DNA of 64,000 bases, taken from NCBI RefSeq assembly GCF_000715075.1, contig NC_134085.1:157074178-157138177 (forward strand). Direction: 5' to 3'. This document shows positions 22,424-33,756 of the stretch, piece by piece; within the stretch, counting starts at the first letter, position 1, and the number at the start of each line of letters is the position of its first letter. The translations under genes and the position numbers were made by a program. Below the pieces are notes generated by a model. That model worked only from the letters and a program-made list of their open reading frames with translations, ran no database searches and was not told the DNA's origin. The DNA is from Nicotiana tabacum (Eukaryota; Streptophyta; Magnoliopsida; Solanales; Solanaceae).

Positions 22424-22986
22424 CTAAGTTTATGAAATTGGTCCAACAAGGAATTGGGGCGTATTCAAGAGATTGATAGCCCCAATTAAAGGGTTAAACC
22501 TAGAGATAGTAATACCCCGACTTGAACCTCTATTGCTTGCACAAATTATCATACCCAATTGGTCTTGAGGAAGTTAATCAGGGCAAAATCACTTAAACTA
22601 CCGAGAGGTATAGAGTGAGAAGTGTCGTGCAATGGTTATATCGTAATACCCAAACTTGACAACCTAGCCTTAGACTCGAGAACCCGTCAAGTATCCACCT
22701 AGGAGAAAGTCACTTCCCTAGTGCCTTTTAACCATTTAGACAACCTTCAATAGTTTACTCTTAGCTTCACTTAGCCTAATTTAGCATCTTAGTAGTATAA
22801 ATTTAGAAGTAATATCAAAACCAACAATGTTAGAAGTGTAATTAGGAACAACTATGCAACTCTTATTTAGATAGACACTCAATTCCAATATCTAGCTCCA
22901 TGTGGAAATAGATCCCGACCTTCTCGGGTAAAAGCTACTTAGATCACTCCAGCTACTTTGTAGTAGTGTAGGGTTAGCCTCGATCA
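22424..22986 (+). repeat. 3' LTR of Athila-like element, part 2 (with TSD copy CTAAG)
   Basis: It begins with the second CTAAG (22424-22428). From 22429 it continues the 5' LTR sequence of 3989-4547 and ends CCTCGATCA. Confidence 0.92.
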
Positions 22987-22991
22987 GCACC
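22987..22991. repeat. Target-site duplication GCACC, right
   Basis: Second copy of 3017-3021, where the Athila-like element ends. Confidence 0.9.
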
Positions 22992-23379
22992 CTGTGTGCA
23001 GATTTAGGCGCTTCGGGTCCCGCTAGCGAGTGTTGATTCCTTCCAACTCAAGAGGATTCGGAGACTCACTAGGTGGCTGCTCGGCCTTCGCAGCCAAGTG
23101 CTTCTCCCCTATCTTATTCTCTCTGTTTTAGTTCTGTAATAGACTATGTAGACTTTTCCTGTCTTTAATTGGATAGTAGATGCTCATGACTTGTGACATC
23201 CCAATGTCGGGCTATGTCTATTCTGCAATTGTACTGTTCACCTTACTTTGGGATTATTATTATGTTAAATACTTAATTTGTATTATTTTAACTGCTTAAA
23301 ATGAATAAGGTATGTGTCGGCTGGCCTTGTCTTCACGAGAGGCGCCATCACGACCGGGTCTGGGTTTAAGGTCATGACA
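22992..23379 (+). mobile_element. Solo LTR, right part
   Basis: Continuation of 948-3021 after the Athila insertion, starting CCTGTGTGCAG and ending GGTCATGACA at the second GTGTC. Nothing coding. Confidence 0.85.
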
Positions 23380-23384
23380 GTGTC
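23380..23384. repeat. Target-site duplication GTGTC, right
   Basis: Matches 943-947 and closes the solo LTR insertion. Confidence 0.9.
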
Positions 23385-23617
23385 AAAGTTGCGAGTACAA
23401 GCCATTTTTGCGCGTTTTGCAGAAACAAATACATTAGATAATTTCTTAGATGTAGACTCTATTGCACGATCTAAAGTATGAAAAAATGAGTTTTTCCTAA
23501 ATGCTTGTAGCCTCATGTTTATAAGTATGACGTGCTTCATACCCATATATAAGACTCTACTAACACGGCTTCATAGACCCCTAGGACACCATAAACCTGA
23601 GGCTCTTATACCAACTT
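23385..23617 (-). pseudogene. Start of gag and 5' leader of left Tekay-like copy
   Basis: The gag ATG is at 23403-23405 and begins MACTRNFDT, equivalent to MAHTRNSDT of the right copy at 31041. The coding sequence is then cut by the solo LTR and resumes at 942. The leader to 23617 matches 31042-31254. A diverged initiator-Met PBS lies at 23596-23613. It directly abuts the LTR that starts at 23618, so this LTR served as the 5' LTR of the left copy. Confidence 0.85.
23596..23613 (-). promoter_or_regulatory. Primer binding site of left Tekay-like copy
   Basis: On the minus strand TGGTATAAGAGCCTCAGG. This is the tRNA-iMet type with C changed to A inside the TATCAGA core. Confidence 0.75.
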
Positions 23618-25677
23618 TGTCACGACCCATTTTCTGAACAAGCCGGAATCGGCACCAAATCACTAAACATGACCGAGCGAACTATTTTCGCTTATTAAAT
23701 CTGCCATAACTTCAAACTTTATATGCCACAAGGCACTACTATTACCAAATACTTTTAAATAATTTAAATATCTAAAATAAGACAACTTCAAAACTTTTTT
23801 CTTAGTAACCAATAAAATACTGCTAAGTTATTATCAAAAATATCTGAATCATAACCCAACTACTATGTCTATGAATCCTCTATTGATAAACTGACGCACT
23901 ACTCAGTACATGAGATTTCATGGCCAAATCTCTAAGTAAACAAAGAAATAACTAAATAAAGATAACTCTAAGGAATACTTTCCGAACAAAAGCGGAGCTC
24001 ACCAATAGCACTGGAAGAGAAGGAAGTCCTAACCAGTAGCCTGCTCGCCTGCAAAACCGGTTCCTACGTTATACCACAGACCAATGTAGGTTCCCAAAAG
24101 AGAATGTCAGTACCATCCATTGTACTCAGTGAGTCTCAACAACAAGGGGCGAAATTTTAATAACATATGCATTACGAGCAAAGGTTCTAAATGCATATAA
24201 ATATAAAGCTTATAAGAATAATTCTAAAATAATTGCATAATAGCAATTTATGAATATTCTAAAAGAAATTCTTTTCTTTTTCTTTCTTATAAAAAAATAC
24301 ATCACTTTATACTTTGGGAGTTCCAACTATCCTGACTTAATTCTATCTTAGTCACCGTATGATTGGCACGGGTTTGATCCCAACCTGATCAAATAGGCTC
24401 AATCCACGAGGTGTCACTCGCTTCACGGTTCTCAGCGCTCATGTATCATACATTAGCATGGATAAGTAAATTCTCAGCAATGAGACCCTCGGCTCGTGTG
24501 CGCCCACTTTGGCACAAATAGTTTCAGGAAGTCAACGCCTTGGTCAGGACCCTCGGCCTGGACGATGACCCCTTCTTAAAATAAAGGATACTCCCAAAAA
24601 TCTTTTCTTTCTAAAACTTCTTCTTGTGACTTTTCAAGTCTAAATCTTTTCTTTATAGAACATCATGTTCATGCTCATGCTGGTATCCTTAAATGTAAAT
24701 CATGGTATAAGAATGAAATAAACATGTAAAAGTGTTTCTAAAGATTCTTGTTTCTTCATAAATTTTACATGAAAATAGCATATAAGAATAACACAAAAAT
24801 CTGAAAATTTATACACATATATCATAATAATCATCTAAACTTTTGCTAGAACAATTCTAAGTTAATAGGTACTCACTCGCTCCAATTAAGTAAATTTAAC
24901 TCTTTTAAGCAATTCATCAAACACCTTGTATGCATGTTTTTGTGAGTTAAACCACTTTAGTAAAGGGGTTATATCAACTCACCTCAAAACTTCTCGAGCC
25001 AATACGTAGTCCCCAGTCCAATTGACACTAATCAAACAATCGATTCTACAACAACCAGTGCATTTTAATCAATTTTAAAGTTTCAACGCTTAAACATGAA
25101 GTTTATTGTTGATATAGAGAAAGAAGAGAATTAACTATCCAATTCTTACCTACTACTACTTTAGGGTAATTGACAATAGGGAATTTTATATACCTAAGTT
25201 CAGGAGTTAGTGACTTGTAAAGAAACCTAAACTTCCTGTTGCCTGCGTGAGTATTGAGCAGCAAGGCTCTATCTCACGATTCTGCGTTTGTGCGTGAACA
25301 AGGGCTTTTTTTAATTCTGCATTTCAGATTGTTCGTATTCTGTTTCTTAGTCCAAACCCCTTTTTACTTCTTTTTGCAGTCCACAACCCTTTTATGGGTT
25401 AAGGACTTTTCACGTTTTCCTTTTTATTTGTTTTCCCTTTTCTATTTTTTTTGTGACTTAACTTGTATTTAATTATACCTACTTTTAGTAATTAATAACA
25501 TTAAAATTATTAATATTCCCCTAATTGTATATCCAATTACTAGTTATAAATAGAGAAGTAACTCAAATATCAATTACAAGGGTTTAAATCCGCAATAGAA
25601 GAATTATTTAAGATAAAAAAATTTGAATTCTATATTTAGCATATCTTGAAACTTTTATAAATTTGAGGAGTGTTACA
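23618..25677 (-). repeat. Shared LTR of Tekay-like tandem
   Basis: A 2060-bp LTR, TGTAACACTCC to GGTCGTGACA on the coding strand. It is closely similar to 31255-33312. A PBS and gag leader lie on its left and a polypurine tract with integrase on its right. It is therefore the 5' LTR of the left copy and the 3' LTR of the right copy. Confidence 0.9.
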
Positions 25678-25691
25678 ATCTTCCCTCCTTG
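25678..25691 (-). promoter_or_regulatory. Polypurine tract of right Tekay-like copy
   Basis: On the minus strand CAAGGAGGGAAGAT lies directly upstream of the LTR start TGTAACA. Confidence 0.85.
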
Positions 25692-26214
25692 AAAACATTT
25701 GTCCTCGAATGTTGCTAGGGCCTTATTCTTAAGCTAACAATCATTTCTTAGGTCCTTGAACCTCTTAAGTTTTCTTAGCACTACTCAATTTTGCAAGGGA
25801 CTCTAAATTTTGGTTAACTCCCTAAAATTTTACAAATTTCGGCAGAGTCTCCCTTGTAAATTGGATTATCCAAAAAAAATTCCTGTCACAAATACCACAA
25901 ATACACCAACAACAACCAAATACATTATAACAGGCCATTTCTAGGCACCATACACAACTCATAAACTAGTTACACACACTCCGGTAATGAGATACCACAA
26001 TAACCAACCAAATTCTAAAGCACAACACTTTACAAAAAGTAAATAACTTTAATGAATTAAATATAATCTGGCATGACACTAAATTATTAAATAACTAAAG
26101 ATACCCTGACAAAAACTAAATTACTTCAGCAGCTAAGTATAATCTAGCAAGGACATAAAGACATGCTTACTTGTATTTAATAAATGAAATATAAATATCA
26201 AACCAAACATAGGT
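25692..26214 (-). other. 3' untranslated region of Tekay-like copy
   Basis: AT-rich, no coding sequence seen between the chromodomain stop at 26215 and the polypurine tract. Confidence 0.7.
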
Positions 26215-27111
26215 TCACATACATTTTTCCTCAAATAAATATGGATATTTCTCTCTCATATCTTCCTCGACCTCCCACGTAGCCTCTTTTGAATCATGAT
26301 TATTCCATAAAACCTTTACCGATGCTATACCTTTTGTTCTCAACTTTTTTACTTTCCTATCGAGAATTTCTATAGGTACCTCTTCCTAAGTCAAGCCTTC
26401 TTTAGTTTTTATGGTATCGACAGGTATTATATGCGACTCATCATGAATGTACTTTCCAAGCATAGACACATGAAAGGCAGGATGAACAGAGCATAACTGA
26501 ACGGGCAGCGCTAGCTCATAAGCCACGTTTCCCTTTTTTTCTAGAATTTCATAAGGTCTGATAAATCTAGGGCTAAGTTTCCCTTTCTTACCAAACCTCA
26601 TAACTCCTTTCATTGGTGAAACTTTTAAAAACACCTTATCACCAACCATGAACTCTAACTCACGATGCCTCTTGTCAGAATAAGACTTTTGACGACACTG
26701 GGTCGCTTTCAGTCTTTCCCTGATTAGCTGAACTTTCTCTAAGGCCTCACAAATAAACTCTAGACCAATCAACGGTACCTCTGCTGGTTCAAACCAACCC
26801 ACTGGAGACCTACATCTTCGCACATACAATGCTTCATAAGGAGTCATACCGATGCTAGCCCGATAGTTGTTATTGTAAGAAAATTCTATAAGTGGCAAGT
26901 GATCATCCCAATTACCTCCAAAATCTATAACACATGCATGCAACATATTTTCGAGCGTCTGAATGATCCTTTCTGCCTGGCCATCTATTTGTGGATGGAA
27001 AGCGATGCTCAAATTGACCTTGGTACCTAATCTTTTCTGAAATGCCTTCCAAAAATGCGCTGTGAACTGAGGGCCTCTATCAGATATGATTGAAACTGGA
27101 GTACCATGCAA
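26215..27111 (-). pseudogene. Integrase core C-terminal part and chromodomain (Tekay-like)
   Basis: One frame with a single internal TAG at 26386-26388. It starts near the second catalytic aspartate (VSIISDRGPQFTAHFWKAF) and has the glutamate region AFHPQIDGQAERIIQTLENM. The GPY-type segment LSPRFIRPYEILEKKGNVAY, HPAFHVSMLGKYIHD and then the chromodomain follow (IASVKVLWNNHDSKEATWEV), ending at TGA 26215-26217. The chromodomain binds modified histone tails in this clade and targets heterochromatin. The stop lies between integrase and chromodomain, so readthrough would be needed to join them. Confidence 0.88.
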
Positions 27112-27590
27112 TCAGACTATTTATTTGATGTACAACTATGCATACTGCTCTACGGAATCTGTCGTCTTTACTGGAAGGAAATGCGCGGACTTTGTCAGTC
27201 GGTCTACAATAACCCAAATTGAATCGTGCTTACGGTACGTGCGAGGTAGACCTATACTAAATCCATATTAATCAACTCCCACTTCCACTGTGATATCTCT
27301 ATATCTTGAGCTAGGCCACTAGGCCTCTGATGCTCGGCTTTGACTTGCTGGCAATTCAAACATTTAGCCACATGATCTGCTACTTGTTTCTTCATGCCTT
27401 TCTATCAATACAACTCTTTCAAATCTAGATACATTTTGGTAGCACCCGGGTGGATAGAGTACCTCGAACTGTGAGCTTCTTACATTATGGCCTTCCTAAG
27501 ACCATCTACATCATGCACACATAAACGATCAATCAACTTCAAAATTCCATCACTTCCTAGAGTGAAAGTAGTGCTTTCTTTGTTTCTAAC
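27112..27590 (-). pseudogene. Integrase zinc-binding and first core part, degenerate (Tekay-like)
   Basis: The HHCC domain and first catalytic aspartate region can be followed in pieces (near 27350 CLNCQQVKAEHQRPSGLAQD) but with many stops. This is the most decayed part of this pol. Confidence 0.65.
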
Positions 27591-27593
27591 TCC

Positions 27594-28440
27594 TTATTTT
27601 AACTTCACTAAGTACGGATCTTCGTCTTGCTTAGCCTTAACATGCGCAACAAGGGAGGATTGCGCAAAGGCATAAGCAATCATACCTCCTTCTTCGTTCT
27701 CATCCAATATAATTCCATCATTTGCTAGTTTTTTAATTTCTCGAACCAAAGATCGCCTTTGTACTGCAAGATGGGCCAAGACACTCATTGACTTCCTACT
27801 AAGTGCATCTACTACCACATTAGATTTGCCCGGGTAATAAAGGATATTGATGTCATAATATTTCAATAGCTCGAGCCATCTTCTCAGTCTCAAATTTAAT
27901 TCTTTTTGCTTGAAAATGTACTGGAGGCTTTTGTAATATGTAAACACTTCAGAATGATCACCATAAAGGTAGTGTCGCCATATTTTTAATGCAAACACCA
28001 TTGATGAAAGAACCAAGTCGTGTGTGGGGTAGTTCTTTTCATGATTCTTTAACTACCTAAAAGCATAAGCAATAACTTTTTCATTTTGCATAAGAACACA
28101 ATCAAGGCTCACTCTGGAGGCATCACAATACACTGTGAATCCACCTGAACTTGTCAGGCAAGGTTAACACAGGTGCAGTGGTCAACCTCTTCTTTAACTC
28201 ATGAAAACTTTGCTCACAAGCGTCTAACCATTGGAACTTAACTGCTTTCTGAGTCAACTTAGTTAATGGAGCTACAAGTGAGGAAAACCCCTCTACAAAC
28301 CTTTTATAGTAGCCAGCTAACCCCAAGAAACTCCTGATTTCGGTTGGCGTTGTCGGCCTAGGCCAGTTCATAAATACTTCTGTCTTATAAGGATCTACTT
28401 TTATTCCTTTACTAGATACCATGTGGCCTAAGAATGCCAC
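27594..28440 (-). pseudogene. RT end and RNase H (Tekay-like)
   Basis: Upstream part 28440-28123 has [20 protein letters not shown] and [15 protein letters not shown], the RT connection. RNase H follows with a frame change near 28110-28020 and then ALKIWRHYLYGDHSEVFTYY and YPGKSNVVVDALSRKSM. At least one frameshift and one stop break it. Confidence 0.82.
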
Positions 28441-28493
28441 TAACTACAACCAGAACTCAAATTTTGAAAATTTGGCATAAAGCTCATTCTTCT

Positions 28494-28979
28494 TCAAGGT
28501 CTGCTAGGATATTCTGAGGTGTCTGCATGATCTTCCTTGCTCTTAGAGTATACCAAAATATCGTCTATAAACACGATAATAAAAGTATCAAGAAATGGCT
28601 TGAAAACTCTATTCATGAGGTCCATGAATGCAGCTGGAGTATTTGTCAACTCGAAGGACATTATTAAAAATTCATAGTGCTCGTAGCGAGTTCTAAAGGC
28701 TGTTTTAGATATATCTTCTTCTTTGATTCTCAACTGATGGTACCCCGACCTCAAGTCTATTTTTGAAAAGTACTTTGCACCCTGAAGTTGATCAAATAAA
28801 TCATTAATTCTTGGTAGTGTGTACTTGTTCTTAATGGTAACTTTATTCAACTGCCGATAGTCAACACACATTTTGAGAGACACATCTTTCTTCTTGACAA
28901 ACAGGACCTGGGCACCCCACGGTGAAACACTCGGCCTGATGAAGCCCTTATCAAGAAGGTATTTCAATTGTTCTCTCAA
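28494..28979 (-). pseudogene. Reverse transcriptase palm (Tekay-like)
   Basis: Blocks [50 protein letters not shown] and the catalytic FIDDILVYS near 28560 are all present. The usual MPFGLTNAP block reads [12 protein letters not shown]. The ORF ends downstream of the active site by a frameshift. Confidence 0.87.
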
Positions 28980-29107
28980 CTTATTAAGTTCTTATAGAGC
29001 CATCCTATAAGAAGGTATAGATATGGGCTGAGTGCCTGGCATGAGATCAATGCCAAAGTCTATGATTCTTTCAGGAGGAAGTCCAGGAAGGTCATCTGGG
29101 AAAACTT

Positions 29108-29662
29108 CTAGAAATTCTCTAACACTGACTGAAGAGCTGGTGGTTCTAATTCTGGATTAATGATGTGAGCCAAATAGGCGAGACACCCTTTACTGACCAT
29201 TTGTTGTGCCTTAAGGTAAGAAATAAACTTACCTATAAGCGATGCTGAACTACCCTTCCACTCTAAGATTTCTTCATTTGGAAATTGGAACTTGACTATC
29301 TTGGCACGACAATCTAACATGGCATAGCAGGAAGACAATCAATCCATACCCATGATCACATTAAAATCCACCACTTCTAACTCTATGAGATCGGCTTTGG
29401 TGTTGCGACCTTGGACTGAAACTATACAAGCTCTATAGACTCTAGTGAATTTCACTGACTCGCCAACTAGAGTAGATACCAGGAATGGCTCACTAAGTTG
29501 TTCAGGTTCTAGCCCGAGGTTAATTGCAAAGTATGGAGTCACATATGAAAACGTTGAACCTGGATCCATTATGGCATAAGCATTATGTGAGCAGACTAAA
29601 ATTATATCTGTAATAACTTCTGCAGATGCCTCTGCACTCTGACGATCAAGTGTAGCAAACAA
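29108..29662 (-). pseudogene. Aspartic protease (Tekay-like)
   Basis: The catalytic motif AIMDPGSTFSYVT occurs near 29560, with proline before the glycine (D-P-G), where D-S/T-G is the usual form. The C-terminal part of the domain runs to VVDFNVIMGMD. A stop at 29339 follows. The same frame continues to 29108 as the linker before RT. Confidence 0.82.
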
Positions 29663-31041
29663 ACGGGGTTGTCCCCCTTCTGGAGTAACTCGATCTGCAC
29701 CTCTGCCTGCCCCATATCCGGTCTAATTATGAGAACCACGAGCCTGAGGTGGTGCAACTACAGTAGCTGAGGAACTAGAAGGACGAGTTGATCCACCACT
29801 GAAATTACATCGCAACTTTGCGTAGTTGGCCTTTATATGACCCATGTCTCGACAATGATAGCAACCATAAAAACCGAGCTTGCACTGACCTGAATGTTGC
29901 CACTTACATGTTCCACAAAGACCTTGTTGGTGTGAATATTTCTCAGCATGACTCTGGCTATGTGAGGATGATGTCCTAAAATTCTGATTCTGGAGAGATG
30001 GTTTCCATAACTCTGAGTACGTCTGAAGAAATACCCACCACCAGACTGATGACTGGACTGAGCTGGTGCTAATGAATCCTTATTAGAGGAATCCCTTCCA
30101 CCTCCGCTGGATGTACCATTAAACCTGCCCGTTGTCCGGGCTTTCTTGTTATGCTTTTTTTCTTCTCTCCTTTGTTGTATGTCTTTTTCTAAGTGCTTGG
30201 CGAATCCCATAATAGAAGAGAAAGTTGTCATTCCTACCGCTACATTTAATATCGTATCCTTAATGTGGTAAGCCAAACCACCAACAAACCTGCGAATCTT
30301 TGCTTTTTCTGTCTTAACCATGTGAGGAGCATGCTTAGCTAGCCTTATGAATTCTATGTAGTACTCTTGCACACTTTTATTCCATTGCTTGAGCTGTTCG
30401 AACTCTGTAACCTTAGCTTCCCTATCCTCTTTTGGGATAAAGCTAGACATGAAGGCCTCTTCAAATTCTTCCCAAGTAGGCGAACCATCATTTTCATCTC
30501 TTTCCTTTTCCCACATCTCAAACCAAGCGCCAGCCACATCTCTAAGCTGGTAAGCTGCTAGCTCCACAGCTTCATCATCAAATGCTTTCATCATCAATCA
30601 CAACATTGGATATTCATCAACTATAGAACCATGGAACACTGGAGGATTCAACTTCAAAAATTCATTCACTCTTGAGGACTCAAAATTGTTCTGTCTATTT
30701 GATTGAGGTGGAATCTAATCTCTTCTCTCATTCTGGTTGGCCATGAAGTCTTTAAACATCTCCATAGCGTTGTTGACTGCATTAAATATCTGACCCACCT
30801 TTGGGGATATAGTTGTCTGAGCCGGATCTGCTATTGGGGGAAGCACGGGATCCTGAGGTACTTGCTCATCATTATCCACCCTTTCTTCACGTTCAACTCG
30901 GGGTACTTGGACCCCTTTTATGGATCTACCCTTCCTTTTCTGAGTTAAAGCCTTCTTAGTTCTACCTTGAGCCACAATAGTAGCAATAGTTTCTTGAGCA
31001 GCATCCTGAGTGTCGGTGTCAGAGTTGCGAGTATGAGCCAT
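29663..31041 (-). pseudogene. gag (Tekay-like, right copy)
   Basis: The ATG at 31041 opens MAHTRNSDTDTQDAAQETIA. The capsid domain (AAYQLRDVAGAWFEMWEKE, EFIRLAKHAPHMVKTEKAKI) lies at about 30200-30590. The zinc knuckle CYHCRDMGHIKAN is at about 29830-29870 in another frame, and its last Cys reads Tyr. Stops at 30715 (TAG) and near 30600, plus a frameshift around 30000, break it. Confidence 0.87.
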
Positions 31042-31254
31042 TTCTCCGAGTTTTGGAGAAATGAATACATTAGATAATTTCTTAGAGGTAGGCTCTACTA
31101 CACGATCTAAAGTATGAAAAAAATGAGATTTTTCCTAAATGCTTGTAGCCTCCTATTTATAAGTATGGCACGCTTCATACCCATAAGCAAGACTCTACTA
31201 ACACGGCTTCATAGACACTTGGACTCCATAAACCAGAGGCTCTGATACCAAGTT
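31042..31254 (-). other. 5' leader and PBS region of right Tekay-like copy
   Basis: Leader between PBS and gag. The PBS at 31233-31250 reads TGGTATCAGAGCCTCTGG on the minus strand, a good match to the initiator-Met primer. Confidence 0.85.
31233..31250 (-). promoter_or_regulatory. Primer binding site, tRNA-iMet type
   Basis: TGGTATCAGAGCCTCTGG on the minus strand, four bases inside the 5' LTR edge. Confidence 0.85.
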
Positions 31255-33312
31255 TGTCAGGACCCATTTTCTGAACAAGCCGGGCCCAGCACCCAATCAC
31301 TAAACATGACCGAGCGAACCATCTGCGCTTATCAAATCTGTCATAACTTCAAACTTTATATGCCACAAGGCACTACTATAACCAAATACTTTTAAATAAT
31401 TTAAAATATCTAAAATAAGCCAACTTCAAAACTTTATTCGTAGTAACCAATAAAATACTGCTAAGTCATTATCAAAAATATCTAAATCTTAACCCAACGA
31501 CTATGTCCATGAAGCCTCTACTGATAAACTGACGCACTGCTCAGGGCATGAGATTTCCTGGCCAGTTCTCTAAGTAAACAAAGAAATAACTAAATAAAGA
31601 TAACTCTAAGGAATACTCCATGAACAAAAGCGGAGCTCATCAATAGCACTGGATGAGAAGGAAGTCCTAACCAGTAGCCTGCTCGCCTGCAAAACCGGTT
31701 CCTACGTTGTACTACAGACCAATGTAGGTTCCCAAAAGAGAACGTCAATACCATCCATTGAACTCAGTGAGTGACAACAACAGGGGGCGAAACTTTAATA
31801 ACATATACATTATGAGCAAAGGTTCTAAATGCATGTAAAACATAAAGCTTATAAGAATAATTCTAAAATTATTGCATAATAGCAGTTTATGAATATTCTA
31901 AAAGAAATTCTTTTCTTTTTCTTTCTTATAAAAAAATACTTCACTTTATACTTTGGGAGTTTCAACTATCCTGACTTAATTCTGTCTTAGTCACCATATG
32001 ATTAGCACGGGTTCGATCCCAACCTGATCAAATAGGCCCAATCCACGAGGTGTCACTCGCTTCACGGTTCTCAGCGCTCATGTATCATACATTAGCATGG
32101 CTAAGTAAATTCTCAGCAATGAGACCCTTGTCTCGTGTGCGCCCACTTTGGCACAAATAGTTTCAGGAAGTCAACGCCTTGGTTAGGACCCTTGGCCTGG
32201 ACGATGACCCCTTCTTAAAATAAAGGATACTCCCAAAAATCTTTTCTTTCTAAAATTTCTTCTTGTGACTTTTCAAGTCTAAATCTTTTCTTTATAGAAC
32301 ATCATGTTCATGCTCATGCTGGTATCCTTAAATGCAAAGCATGCCATAAGAATGAAATAAACATGTAAAAATATTTCTAAAGATTCTTGTTTCTTCATAA
32401 ATTTTACATGAAAATAGCATATAAGAATAACACAAAAATCTGAAAATTTATACACATATATCATAATAAATCATCTAAACTTTTGCTAGAACAATTCTAA
32501 GTTAATAGGTACTCACTCACTCCAATTAAGTAAATTTAACTCTTTTAAGCAATTCATCAAGCACCTTGTATGCATGTTTTTGTGAGTTAAACCACTTTAG
32601 TAAAGGGGTTATATCAACTCACCTCAAAACTTCTCGAGCCAATACGTAGGCCCCAGTCCAATTGACACTAGTCAAACAATCGATTCTACAACAACCAGTG
32701 CATTTTAATCAATTTTAAAGTTTCACGCTTAAACATGAAGTTTATTGTTGATATAGAGGAAGAAGGGAATTAACTATCCAATTCTTACCTACTACTACTT
32801 TAGGGTAATTGAAAATAGGAAATTTTATATACCTGAGTTCAAGAGTTAGTGACTTGTAAAGAAACATAAACTTCACGTTACCTGTGTGAGTATTGAGCAG
32901 CAAGGCTCTATCTCACGATTCTGCGTTTGTGCGTGAACAAGGGCTTTTTTTAATTTTGCGTTTCAGATTGTTCGTATTCTGTTACTTAGTCCAAACCCCT
33001 TTTTACTTCTTTTTGCAGTCCACAACCCTTTATGGGTTAAGGACTTTTCACGTTTTCCTTTTTATTTGTTTTCCCTTTTCTATTTTTTTGTGACTTAACT
33101 TGTATTTAATTATACCTAATTTTAGTAATTAATAACATTAAAATTATTAATATTTCCCTAATTATATATCCAATTATTTATAAATAGAGAAGTAACTCAA
33201 AAATCAATAACAAGGGTTAAAATCTGTAATATAAGTATTATTTAAGATAAAAAAAATTTAAATTCTATATTTAGCATATCTTGAAACTTTTATAAATTTG
33301 TTGAGTGTTACA
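31255..33312 (-). repeat. 5' LTR of right Tekay-like copy
   Basis: 2058 bp, nearly colinear with 23618-25677. By eye the divergence is a few percent and denser in the first 100 bp. Confidence 0.9.
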
Positions 33313-33440
33313 CTCCTGTTGAAGTTCTTGAGAATGTGCTAGAAGCTGGACATAAGTTCTTTGAGTAGCCTGTTGAGGAAAGGAGGAAGTATTTGAACGA
33401 GAATTCACCCACTCTCTATAGGTGGAGTTCTGACTCTTGT
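33313..33440 (+). pseudogene. Fragment resembling a 2-oxoglutarate-dependent dioxygenase
   Basis: One frame reads PVEVLENVLEAGHKFFE, a TAG, then PVEERRKYLNENSPT. This pattern resembles the segment after the NHG motif in plant 2OG-Fe(II) oxygenases of the feruloyl-CoA 6'-hydroxylase group, which make scopoletin precursors. Only about 40 codons remain, upstream of the catalytic His/Asp region, so it cannot be functional. The left side is cut exactly at the Tekay LTR border. The family call is from memory of the motif and is moderate. Confidence 0.45.
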
Positions 33441-33467
33441 TGATGCATGTGTTGTTGAAAGGATTTG

Positions 33468-33748
33468 GTCCTTAACTTAGAGTTACAACCACAGAAATTA
33501 AGGACATGTAGCCCTTAACTTAGAGTTACAAGCACAGAAATTAAGGACGGGTAGTCCTGAACATAGAGTTACAAGCTCAAAAACTAAGGACAGGTAGTCC
33601 TTAACTTAGACTCACAAGCTCATAAATTAAGGACAGTTAGTCCTGAACTTACAAGAACAAGCTCATAAGTTAAGGACATTTGGTCCTGAACTTAGAGTTG
33701 GAAGTTCAAAAATTAAGGACAATTGGTCCTTAACTTAGAGTTACAAGC
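33468..33748 (+). repeat. 43-bp minisatellite, left half
   Basis: About six to seven units of roughly 43 bp. Each starts GTCCTTAACTTAGAG and ends AAATTAAGGAC, so TTAAGGAC and GTCCTTAA are inverted within and between units. The array is cut by the hAT element and continues at 37447. Confidence 0.85.
33741..33748. repeat. 8-bp target-site duplication TTACAAGC, left
   Basis: TTACAAGC recurs at 37447-37454. Eight bases is the hAT target duplication length, and the word belongs to the minisatellite unit. Confidence 0.88.
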
Positions 33749-33756
33749 TAGGGTTG

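Larger units (their letters stand above)
3022..22986 (+). mobile_element. Athila-like Ty3/gypsy retrotransposon, complete ends, with nested insertion
   Basis: This is a complete but dead LTR retrotransposon. In order it has a 5' LTR (3022-4547), a tRNA-Asp-type PBS, gag, protease, RT, RNase H, integrase, an extra ORF in the env position, a polypurine tract and a 3' LTR (15658-16628 plus 22424-22986). The 5-bp TSD GCACC flanks it. Without the 5.8 kb chromovirus nested in its 3' LTR it is about 14.2 kb. The tRNA-Asp PBS, the N/G/Q-rich gag tail, the FMDDF polymerase motif and the additional ORF between pol and the 3' LTR are typical of the Athila lineage. The two LTRs differ at roughly one base in twenty in the first 250 bp by eye. 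No chromodomain is present. Confidence 0.92.
23618..33312 (-). mobile_element. Tekay/Del-like chromovirus, right copy, complete
   Basis: 9.7 kb with LTRs of 2060 and 2058 bp, initiator-Met PBS, gag, protease, RT, RNase H, integrase and chromodomain, all on the minus strand. Long LTRs and a chromodomain of the form KVLWNNHDSKEATWE support the Tekay/Del lineage. The internal genes are broken by several frameshifts and stops. Its right border (33312/33313) abuts a dioxygenase-like fragment. The TSD partner would be CTCCT or similar at the left end of the tandem, outside this window. Confidence 0.88.
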
